Assembly (NCBI GenBank): GCA_903923925.1
Contig: CAIXZF010000052.1
Span: forward strand, 1 to 64,000
Length of the DNA: 64,000 nt
Direction of reading: 5' to 3'
DNA from: an uncultured Bacteroidales bacterium
GTDB lineage: Bacteria; Bacteroidota; Bacteroidia; Bacteroidales; CAIXZF01
Shown here piece by piece: positions 45,399 through 54,700 of the stretch. How positions within the stretch are numbered: the first letter of the stretch is position 1; every line of letters begins with the position of its first letter. The position numbers and the translations under genes are program-made. The notes beneath the pieces are model-generated. The model was not told the origin of the DNA, did no database searches, and saw only the letters and a program-made list of their open reading frames with translations.

Positions 45399-45780
45399 CC
45401 TTAAATCCAGTTATTGAGCTGCGTAACGGTAATATTGAAATTTCCTAGCCCCATTCGCCATTTCAGTATAATTCTCAAAGATACTACTCATAATTAAATT
45501 TCCAATTATAGAATTCCAAAAACCAAATAATTAATATTATCAATTTAATACCATATACTATATTATATAAATATATTCAAGCACAAAGCGCAGTAGTGTT
45601 GTTATTAAGAAACCCGCGGCCTTGAGCAAATTGGAACCTTAGCCTTTGAATGAAGCCAAAGGTGAGAAATAAAAAAAGAGGCTGAATCAACTTTTACACC
45701 AACCTCCTTGTATTCGAATGTACATGCTAAAAAAGTGCAGCGCAAAACTGAAAAGTCCAGGTTTGCGCTGCAAAATAAAA
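45399..45780. other. AT-rich upstream region of the hybrid kinase plus terminator
   Basis: About 380 bases with no plausible gene. The 200 bases nearest the kinase start are very AT-rich and likely hold its promoter, although no TAnnTTTG box with good spacing was found. A decayed copy of the hairpin arm of 26292-26336 lies at about 45671-45692 (AGAGGCTGAATCAACTTTT). The terminator of the nitroreductase gene is at 45730-45772. Confidence 0.5.
45730..45772 (-). terminator. Terminator of the nitroreductase operon
   Basis: Perfect 11-base arms TGCAGCGCAAA and TTTGCGCTGCA (45736-45746 and 45762-45772) are followed on the minus strand by a six-base T run. It lies nine bases after the nitroreductase stop. 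Confidence 0.85.
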
Positions 45781-46407
45781 TTATTTCAGAATAAACAAAT
45801 TTTCCTTGCTCTTACGAACTTTAGCTGCATTTACAAGGTAATCATTAGCTTCATCACGATAACCGAGTGTTAGTACAGTCACTGCACTTAGGTTTTGATC
45901 ATTCAGTCCAAGTATTTTATCCATAGCTTCTGCACTGAATCCTTCCATTGGGGTAGCATCAACATTCTCCATTGCTGCGGCTGTAAGACCTACACCAAAG
46001 GCGATATACGCCTGGCGGGCAGTCCAGTTGAAATTTTGCTCTTCAGTACCGGAAATAATACGATCGAATGCAGCTCTGAAACCACTTAAGGTATCAACAG
46101 ATACTCCCCTGGTAGTGGCAATTAGTTGCATGTATTCATCAACTTGCCCGGCACTTACTTTCTTGTTAGCAGCAAAAACAAGTACATGCGATGCTTCTTT
46201 AATCTGTGGTTGCTGGCATGCGCCTTTAAATATTTCTTCACGCAAAGCTTCATCTTCAATAACGAAAACTTTAAAACCCTGCAATCCTAAAGAAGTTGGA
46301 GCTAAACGAATAGCCTCTAAAATATTTTCTACCTTTTCTTGCGGAACTTTAGTTCCGTTCATCCGCTTGGTAGCATAACGCCAGTTAAGTTTTTCTATAA
46401 TATTCAT
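45781..46407 (-). CDS. Nitroreductase-family FMN oxidoreductase
   Basis: A 208-residue protein of the nitroreductase fold. The FMN-binding start RYATKRMNGTKVPQE and the RLAPTSLGLQGFKVFVIED block are typical, as are ARQAYIAFGVGLTAAAME near residue 130 and the C-terminal AVTVLTLGYRDE. Such enzymes reduce nitroaromatics, quinones or other electrophiles with NAD(P)H. The ATG at 46407 begins MNIIEKLNWRYATKR; the TTG one codon earlier is unlikely. It is the last gene of the minus-strand set after pirin (46 bases). With DoxX, MarR and pirin it suggests an oxidative or electrophile response. The preferred substrate is unknown. Confidence 0.92.
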   Translation of the reverse strand: MNIIEKLNWRYATKRMNGTKVPQEKVENILEAIRLAPTSLGLQGFKVFVIEDEALREEIFKGACQQPQIKEASHVLVFAANKKVSAGQVDEYMQLIATTRGVSVDTLSGFRAAFDRIISGTEEQNFNWTARQAYIAFGVGLTAAAMENVDATPMEGFSAEAMDKILGLNDQNLSAVTVLTLGYRDEANDYLVNAAKVRKSKENLFILK

Positions 46408-46453
46408 CAAGTTATTTAAATTAGATTGTTTGATTTTTAATATTTTTGAACTG

Positions 46454-47305
46454 TCAGGATTTAATAAAATCGCCGCGCTTTAATTCTGCAAAAGCGATTT
46501 CAATTTCCGCATCAGTGTTCATTACTATTGGGCCGTGCCAGGCGATAGGTTCGTTAATTGGTTTGCCAGCAATAAGAATAAACCTGGCTTTTGATGCTCC
46601 TGATTGTACAATAATCTGATCACCATCACCAAAGAGAGCGCCCTCACCAGAAAGTAAGGGTGATTTGCTGTTTTCATCAAATCCGGCTTCTCCGTCATAA
46701 ATATAGGCAAACACAGTGTGGTCAGCAGCCACTGGTAAAACGAGCTGAGTATTCTCAGGCATCTCAATATCAAAATACTCAGGATCAGCGATAATATCTT
46801 CAACCGGACCTTTTACCCCATTAAATGTACCAGCCAAAACCTTCACCCTGATTTTATTTTCAAGTTCAACCACCGGAAATTTGCTGGCTGGAATATCCTG
46901 GTAACGGGGTGATATCATTTTCGATGCCGAGGGTAAGTTCACCCATAATTGAAATCCATACATCCTGCCACCTTCATATTTTGGCATTTCCTGATGAATA
47001 ATGCCACTTCCGGCTGTCATCCATTGAATATCGCCCTTACCGATAATCCCTTTGTTGCCAAGGCTGTCTTCATGTTCTACCTTGCCTTCGATCATATATG
47101 TAACTGTTTCCATTCCCCGGTGAGGGTGCCAGGGGAAGCCTGCCATAAAATCTTTCGGATTGTCGGATCCGAAAAAATCAAGCATCAGAAAGGGGTCAAG
47201 CAAATCCTGGGTATTGTGACCCAGAATCCTTGTTAATCTAACTCCAGCGCCATCCGATGTAAGCTGACCTTTAATTATACGGTCGATTTTTCTCGTTCTT
47301 TCCAT
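46454..47305 (-). CDS. Pirin-family cupin protein
   Basis: A 283-residue bicupin of the pirin family. Metal ligands are visible: the histidines in FPWHPHRGMETVTYMIEG (about His60 and His62), then His and Glu in AGSGIIHQEMP (about 104-106). The second cupin (about 170-270) ends in the conserved ARFILIAGKPINEPIAWHGPIVMNT. Bacterial pirins can have quercetinase or regulatory activity, and their redox-sensitive metal is important in eukaryotic relatives. The length is standard. The gene lies 40 bases after marR and 46 bases before the nitroreductase gene, so all are likely one transcript. Its role here is probably tied to quinone or oxidative stress. Confidence 0.95.
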   Translation of the reverse strand: MERTRKIDRIIKGQLTSDGAGVRLTRILGHNTQDLLDPFLMLDFFGSDNPKDFMAGFPWHPHRGMETVTYMIEGKVEHEDSLGNKGIIGKGDIQWMTAGSGIIHQEMPKYEGGRMYGFQLWVNLPSASKMISPRYQDIPASKFPVVELENKIRVKVLAGTFNGVKGPVEDIIADPEYFDIEMPENTQLVLPVAADHTVFAYIYDGEAGFDENSKSPLLSGEGALFGDGDQIIVQSGASKARFILIAGKPINEPIAWHGPIVMNTDAEIEIAFAELKRGDFIKS

Positions 47306-47345
47306 GTATAATATTGTAATGTTATAGTGCGATATACTAAATTTC

Positions 47346-47795
47346 TCAACTCCTGATTTTATCCAGGATTCTGTTTAACTCATTTACTTCATCAAGTGTG
47401 AGATTTTGCAAAAGCTGATCTGCTTTTTTATCACACTCAATCATTTCTGATAGTAAATTAAGCCCTTTATCGGTAATTTCAATTTCCTTTTGCCTTCGGT
47501 CTAAGGAGCTTTCTTTCCTCGAAATCAAGTCTTTTTCCAGCAAATTGTCCACTATCCTGCTCACATCTGAACTTTTATCGAGCATTCGCTCTTTTATAAA
47601 GTTAATTGAAATTGAGCCTTCACTCCTGAATCCCCTTAAAACCCTTAATACATTGTATTGAGGCTCTGTAAGTCCATGAGCTTTTATTGACTGCATTAAC
47701 TGATAGCCCAACTGGTTTACTGTATAAGTTAAGTTGATGATGGCTCTGTGGTAATCGTTGCGAAAACGGCCTTTTATTTCATCCTCAATTTTCAT
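47346..47795 (-). CDS. MarR-family transcriptional regulator
   Basis: A 149-residue winged-helix repressor. The DNA-binding core runs from GLTEPQYNVLRVLRGF to the wing ISRKESSLDRRQKEIEITDKGLNLL, including the helix pair FIKERMLDKSSDVSRIVDNLLEKDLI. Helices at both ends serve dimerisation, as in all MarR proteins. It overlaps the upstream doxX gene by 11 bases, so it is probably autoregulated along with the operon. An inverted repeat in the operon's promoter (48205-48220) is a candidate operator. The inducing ligand is unknown; quinones, phenolics or oxidants are usual for related proteins. Confidence 0.94.
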   Translation of the reverse strand: MKIEDEIKGRFRNDYHRAIINLTYTVNQLGYQLMQSIKAHGLTEPQYNVLRVLRGFRSEGSISINFIKERMLDKSSDVSRIVDNLLEKDLISRKESSLDRRQKEIEITDKGLNLLSEMIECDKKADQLLQNLTLDEVNELNRILDKIRS

Positions 47796-48147
47796 TTTTC
47801 AGTATTTTCAATAGCTGTGGATTTCTTAAAAATCCGATGCCCCATATTAGAATAAGGACAACTGAAGGGAAAGCTATACTCATTCCATTTGTCATATGTA
47901 TAATAATTGCCCCACCCATATACGCACTTAACAATAAAGTGCCATAAATGTTTGTACGTGGAAAAAGGAATAATAATGCTGAAGCTATTTCTCCACAAGC
48001 AATCAAAATACGCCAATCAGCAAGATGCATCTGGTTCATAGACTCAGGTTGAAGAAATAACTTTCCTGCTGCACTGTAAAAAAAAAGAACCGCTAACATG
48101 CCGGATAATACCCAGGCTGCAATCTTTTTCGTTTTTAAGATGTCCAT
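47785..48147 (-). CDS. DoxX-family membrane protein
   Basis: A 120-residue protein with four predicted membrane helices (AWVLSGMLAVLFFYSAAGKLF, WRILIACGEIASALLFLFP, IYGTLLLSAYMGGAIIIHM and FPSVVLILIWGIGFL). The topology and the AAGKLFL block are typical of DoxX/DoxD-like proteins, which often stand next to MarR regulators and redox enzymes. The ATG at 48147 is preferred to a TTG three codons upstream. Its stop lies inside marR, with 11 bases of overlap. It is the first gene of the DoxX-MarR-pirin-nitroreductase operon. DoxX proteins are implicated in thiol or redox stress, but the biochemical role here is not known. Confidence 0.9.
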   Translation of the reverse strand: MDILKTKKIAAWVLSGMLAVLFFYSAAGKLFLQPESMNQMHLADWRILIACGEIASALLFLFPRTNIYGTLLLSAYMGGAIIIHMTNGMSIAFPSVVLILIWGIGFLRNPQLLKILKNEN

Positions 48148-48192
48148 TTTTGTCAAGTTTTAATTGTTAATGCGAAAATTGTATTTTTTTTG

Positions 48193-48200
48193 CAAATATA
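48193..48200 (-). promoter_or_regulatory. -7 box of doxX-marR operon
   Basis: On the minus strand TATATTTG matches the TAnnTTTG consensus, about 45 bases before the doxX ATG. A clear -33 TTTG at the right spacing is not evident. Confidence 0.5.
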
Positions 48201-48204
48201 CGGC

Positions 48205-48229
48205 ACAACTTTAAATGTTGCTACATGTA
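48205..48229. promoter_or_regulatory. Candidate MarR operator
   Basis: An inverted repeat CAAC...GTTG with a seven-base AT spacer (about 48206-48220) and an adjacent TACATGTA palindrome (48222-48229) sit just upstream of the doxX -7 box, between the -10 and -40 region. This is where MarR repressors usually bind. The arms are short. Confidence 0.4.
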
Positions 48230-48730
48230 ATTAAATTATTATCAAAATAATTAGTGTCCAATCTCAGCAGGTACTTAGGCCGTTGTTTGGAAAAATGAGA
48301 AACAGATTGCAGTAAGGAAGATTATCCTTACATAATTGAGAATTTATAGTAAACAGTTTTAGGAACTACACTTATACAACTGCGGAATCCTTTTGGAAAT
48401 AGACAACCTTAAGCCTTGCGTTCTTTACGCCTTCAATGTGCTCCTAGCGTTTAAAATGAAATTGATGCTAAGTCGACCTCTTTTCAGGGAGGAATAACAT
48501 ATATACTTTTTCTTCAATGTAATGGAAACATAGAAGGCGCAAAAAGCGCAAAGAACAAGCAACTTTTATTATTCATTTTGGTTATGTTTCAGGATAATGA
48601 ACATGATCTGACGCTTATGCCACGATATAATATATTTTTATTTAACTTATTTCACATAAATCATTTTTATTAAAAATAAATTGTTAATTAACTGTTAATG
48701 CCGCAACAAATCTTTACTTGAATTGTCTTT

Positions 48731-48761
48731 TTAGAATCATTCTTATTTATAATGATTCTAA
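48731..48761. promoter_or_regulatory. Perfect inverted repeat before the giant protease gene
   Basis: Arms TTAGAATCATT (48731-48741) and AATGATTCTAA (48751-48761) are perfectly complementary with a nine-base spacer, ending 11 bases before the ATG at 48773. It could be a regulator site or a leader hairpin controlling translation. No T run makes it a terminator. Confidence 0.6.
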
Positions 48762-48772
48762 ATTGACATTTT

Positions 48773-51700
48773 ATGAAACACAAATTCCAAATATTTATTT
48801 TTATCACATTCTCTGTGATTGCTTTGTTGGGACAACAAACGTTTTCTCAGCAGATTCCTGACAAATCATTTTCAGACATTTCCGAATCGCGTATTCCCGC
48901 GACAGGGAAGAGATACACCATTCCAGAGCATTACAGAACACTAAAACTGAATAAGCTCAGCATTGACAAAATTCTGAATAATGCTCCTGATGAAACACCA
49001 ATGGCGGTTAAAACCAGCCCGGCACTATTTGCAATGCCAATGCCTGATGGCAGTATTTCAAATTTCAGAATTGTAAAAACTCAAATGATGGAATCAGGTC
49101 TTGCCTTGCAATATCCAGAGATAACAACGTATGGAGGACAAGGTATTGATGATCCTACAGCAACACTAAAGCTGGATATGACACCTCATGGATTTCATGC
49201 AATGGTAATTTCATCAAAAGGAAGTTATTTTCTGGATCCATATAGTGATGGTATAACTGATTATTACTTTTGTTATGATAAGAAAGACCTTAAAAGGTCG
49301 AAAGAATTTATTTGCGGAGTAGATGATGTCCTCACTTCAGACGAAATCCACAAGCTTCTTCCCGATGGGCAAATAGCATCAAAATCGTCAGGAACACAAC
49401 TAAGAACTTACAGGCTAGCTTTAGCAGCAACTGGAGAATACACTGCTTTTCAGGGAGGTACCGTTGCCTTGGCACTGGCTGCCATGGTTACCACTATGAA
49501 CAGGGTCAACGGAGTATATGAATCAGAAGTTGCTGTTCGATTGATACTTGTGGCAAATAACAATTTAATTGTTTACACAGATGCTGCCACCGACCCTTAT
49601 TCAAATTTTAACGGAGGTACCATGCTGGGACAAAATCAGTCCAACCTCACTACAGTAATTGGCTCTGCTAATTATGACATGGGTCACGTATTCAGCACCG
49701 GAGGGGGTGGAATTGCAGGTTTGGGAGTAATTTGTTCAAATACAGCCAAGGCCAGGGGTGTAACTGGTTTACCCTCTCCTGTCGGCGATGCCTTTGATAT
49801 TGACTATGTTGCCCATGAGATGGGGCATCAATTTGGAGGAAATCATACGTTTAACAGTGTAACTAGTAGTTGTGGCGGTAACAGGGCAGCAGCAGCAGCA
49901 TTTGAACCCGGGAGTGGCATTACGATAATGGCATATGCCGGAATTTGCGGAAGCGACAACCTTGCACCACATAGCATTGCATATTTTAGCACAAAGAGTT
50001 TTGATGAGATCGTAAATTATACAACAAGCGGAACTGGAAATACATGCCCGGTAAGAATAAATACGGGCAATGCAATTCCGGTAGTTAGCAGTATGGGGTC
50101 AAACATTTCAATTCCGGTGTCAACCCCATTTATTCTTACAGGAGCAGCAACTGATGCTGACAACGATCCGCTCACGTATTCCTGGGAAGAATTTGACCTG
50201 GGTTCTGCAGGCGCATGGAATGTTCAATCAACAACAGCTCCCATGTTCAGGCCGTTTAGTCCTGATATCTCCGGATCGCGTACTTTCCCTAAGCTCACAG
50301 ATATTATTAACAACACAATCACAGTTGGCGAGTTGTTGCCTTCCAATGCACGCACACTGAAATTCAGGTTAACTGTTCGCGACAACAAGCCTGGCGGAGC
50401 AGGTGTATCACATCCTGATACTACCTTGAATATTAATGTTGTGAACAACGGTGGTCCGTTTACAGTAACTGCCCCAAACACAGCAGATACATGGGCAAGT
50501 GGCTCCACACAGACAGTAAGCTGGAATGTTAACGGAACCAACCTTGCACCAATAAATTGTGCAAATGTAAAAATCTCTTTATCTACTGACGGGGGCAGCA
50601 CATTCCCAACTGTAATTCTGGCAAGCACTCCGAATGATGGCAGTGAAAACATAACTGTCCCTTTTGTTGCGACTACCCAGGCAAGAATAAAAGTTGAAGC
50701 AGCAGACAATATCTTTTTTGACATGTCGAATGTTAATTTTACCATCACATTCACTCTGCTTTCAGCAATTACCACTTCGACAACTCTCCCTGTATCAATT
50801 TGTACAGGATCGAATCTGAATGTGGATTTTACTGCTAATGGGGTTGCAAACGCAGGTAATTTCTTTTCCGTGCAGCTTTCTAATGCATCTGGTTCATTTG
50901 CAAGTCCAGTTGTGATTGGGACAATGGTTTCGCAGAATACAGGATCTATCGCTTGCACCATACCAGCAAATACAGCAGTTGGCAATGGATACAGAATTCG
51001 GGTTATTGGCAGCAATCCAGCAATAAATGGAAGCGACAATGGCGGCAATATCTCAGTAAATCAGATGGCACAACCTTTTATTATTGCGTCAGGACCAGCT
51101 GAAATTTGCAGCGGACAACAACTTCAGTTATTTACCAATGCAAGCGGAAATTCAATTCGATTTGATGGGATAAATGATTATTTGCTCGGGCCTAACGACG
51201 TAATACCAGTAACTGGCGATTACACGGTTTCAGTATGGGCGAAACAGGCAAACCCTCATCCCGGACAATTTAGCCAGATTATTGCCCAGGGACGCAATTT
51301 CTATATCGGTTCCAGCAATACGGGTACTATAAGAGTTGGCGATTCATGGGCGAATACTGGTATTCCATTCCCAACTGATGGTCAATGGCATTTTTACACC
51401 GTTGTAAGAACAACAACAAATACTTTTCTTTACTTAGACGGCTCACTTGCTGCAACAAAAGGAAGCGCAATACCTCCTCCTGACGGACTTGGCAACACCT
51501 TTCCCCACACCCTGATGATAGGAACCCAATGGATGCCTATTGAATATTTTGATGGCTACATTGATGATGTTCAAATCTGGAATGCTGCCAGAACAGCTTC
51601 TCAGATCCTGATTGACAAGTACGCTCAATATAATGCCTCTACTCCTGGCCTGGTAGCTTACTACCCTTTCAATGAAGGCACAGGAGCGACTACTTTTAAC

Positions 51701-54700
51701 GCTATTAATAACGGAACCCCTTTAAGCTTTACGAATGGACCGGTTTGGCAGCTCCCATCAAATTCACCAATTGGTGGCAATGCATACGCAACTTACCAAT
51801 GGTCATCCGGCTCAACAGCACCATCTGCCACAATTAATTCTGAAGGAACCTATACGGTTACAATTACTGACAACAAAGGCTGTTCAGGTATTGCCAGCCA
51901 GGCAGTAATTGTTCACCCAATACCAACAGCCATTGTAACTCCTTCTGCACAGCAGGTTTGCACAGCTGCTGCAATGGTTCCGATAGTATTGTCAAGCAAT
52001 GTTAGCGGCACCACATTCACATGGACAAAAGTATACGGAAGTGCAACAGGATTAGCTCTTTCAGGCAGCGGTGATATTACCGGTACTCCCACAATAGTCC
52101 AAACTAGTGCACAGCTTGTTCTTTATGATATTGTACCAAGATATATAAATAACATTCTTACCTGCACAGGACCAACAGAAAGGGCGGCAATTATTGTCAA
52201 CCCATTGCCAGGTATTACACCACCAGCCAACCAGGCTGTTTGCAACAATAGTTTAATTACACCTAATGGATTCAATGGCCCGGTTACAGGAACTGGCTTT
52301 AGCTGGTCGAACAACAATACTTCGATCGGTCTGGCAGCAAGCGGTGTTGGGAATATTGGCAGTTTCACAGGTACAAATCCAACAAATTCTGATGTTTCTG
52401 CCACTATTACAGTAACACCACTTCTCCCCGCTTCACAAGCTATGGAGAATTTTGACAACTACTCTGCAGGTGATATCTGCGGACAAAATTGGAGATGGTC
52501 ACACTGGGGTGCCCAAGGCTGTGGTTCTGTTGTAAACAATATAGCTTACAGTGGTTCGAACAGCCTTTTGATTTCAGGTCCGGCAGTATATGGGTCAACA
52601 TCTGTTGACAATCTGTATTACCTTGGAAATCAGACAACAGGAGAATGGGATCTCTCGTTTAAAATGTACGTCCCAGCCGGAAAAACCGCTAATTACAATA
52701 TGCAGCATTGGTATTTCACTCAATGGGGTCAACAGGTATATTTTGCTTCCAACGGAACTGGGGTTCTCTCTGGTGTTGCCGGTGCTACAGTTCCTTTCAC
52801 TTATCCACAAGGGCAATGGTTCGAGGTTAAACAACTCATTAACCAGAATACTGACCAGACTTCACTCAGCATTAATGGCGTTTCAGTTGCTAGCTGGAGG
52901 TTTTCAAATATGTGGGAGAATGTTATTGCATCAAATGTAATTGGTGGACTTGATTTTTTTGCACAAACAAACTTGACTCCAAGTATTGAACCGAATATTG
53001 CTGCAAGCGGATTGTTTTATATTGATGACATCAGTCTTACAAGCCTGTCGCCAGTTACACAATTCAGTTGCCCTGGAAACCCTGCAACATTCAATATAAC
53101 GGTTCATCCAACTCCTGAAGTTAGTTTCAGCAATGCTTTACCTGCACAGGCTTTATGTGGTGATGCAATACTTCTCTCAGGTGGTCTGCCGGCAGGAGGT
53201 ACATACAGCGGCCCCGGTGTGAATGCAAATCTTTTTGATCCCTCAGTTGTGGGCCCGGGTGTTCATCCGCTCACTTATACTTATGCAAGCTCTTTCGGCT
53301 GTATTAATTCAACAACAAACACCATTTTAGTAAATACTCCTCTGTCCTATGTTTACAATGTTGGAATTGGCGGAGATTTCCCTGATCTTACAGGAACAAA
53401 TGGTTTATTTGCTTTCCTTAATGCAAACCGTCGCTGCGGAAATGTCACTGCATATATCCTCAACGACCTGAATGAGAGTGGATTAAATGGATTAAATGAA
53501 AGTGTAGAAGTATTACCCGGCGGTTTTACTATAGTTATTCTTCCATCCGACAACACTACTAAATTAATCAGCGGCAATGTGTCGCAAGCATTGATCCGTT
53601 TAAACGGAATCGACAGAATTAGTATTGATGGAGGTATTTTCTGGCCAAACAAAGCCTTGAAGTTCCGCAATTCTAATACGAATGCCCCTACCCTCTTAAT
53701 CAGCTCCGGCGTTTCGAGCGCAAATATTTCCGGTTGTGAATTTGAAGGGAGTAACACAAATGCAAACAGTGGTGTTATTGCATTAGAATCAAGTATTGCG
53801 GCAAACAGTGGAATCAATTTTACCAGAAATATAATCGGGAATATTGACGAAATTAATGTGCCGTCGAATCTGTTTATTTCAACGGGAAGTGGTGCATTCC
53901 TGAACAGTAATGTAACATTTAACACGAATGAATTCCGTAATTACAACAGCAATGGCATCTCTGTTTCCGGAGCAGGGAATGGCAATTCATGGAACATTCA
54001 GAATAACAGTTTCTACTCAACTATTGTCATTGGAGGTAATCAGGCAGCTATAAACTTCATTCCCGGCTCTCTATCGACTGGAAATGAGATTAAGACAAAT
54101 TACATTGGTGGCAGTACTTACCAGGTTTTTGGCACTCCAATGACAAATTCCGGCTCTGGATTCTTCAAAGGAATCTCATGCAATTCGGCCAATACAATTG
54201 TTTCCGGAAACACCATCAGCAATATAAAACTGACTAACATAGGAATGCCTGTATTTAGTGGAATAGAGATCCTTGGCGGAGCAGCAGTCGTTGGGCAGGG
54301 CAATATCATTGGAAGCATAAGCGCACCCTATGCAATTTCAATTCATGGTGCAGGTACTTTTGAGGGGATTAAATCATTAGCAGCATCAAATGTGATAATT
54401 GTAGGAAATAAGATAGCAAATATCAATTTCACAAGCAATTCCGGAAGCCCTAATGCTATATGCCTATATCTGAAACAAGGCAAAGTGGATGAAAATCTGG
54501 TATTCAATATCGGAGCTCAATACTCTAATGTATCACCTTTTATTATAGGGGTTAAGAATGAAAGTGCAGGAATTCCGAACAGCATTACTAACAATATGAT
54601 TGCCTTAAAAGGAGGAAATTCAGCAAACCCGAGGTTATACGGCATCTATGATAAATCATCCGGAAATGCAGGAACAATTTCATGCAACACTGTTTCGATT

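Larger units (their letters stand above)
48148..48772. other. Long divergent intergenic region
   Basis: 625 bases without a plausible gene. It holds the doxX promoter at 48193-48229, an imperfect inverted repeat pair at 48418-48440 and 48526-48556 about 85 bases apart, a long AT-rich stretch, and a perfect 11-base hairpin at 48731-48761 just before the protease gene. No transposase remnant is recognisable. Confidence 0.55.

Noticed and set aside
50224-51048. A 274-codon minus-strand frame inside the giant protease gene.
   Set aside because: It is a shadow of beta-rich coding sequence on the plus strand, which is continuous and has recognisable domains.
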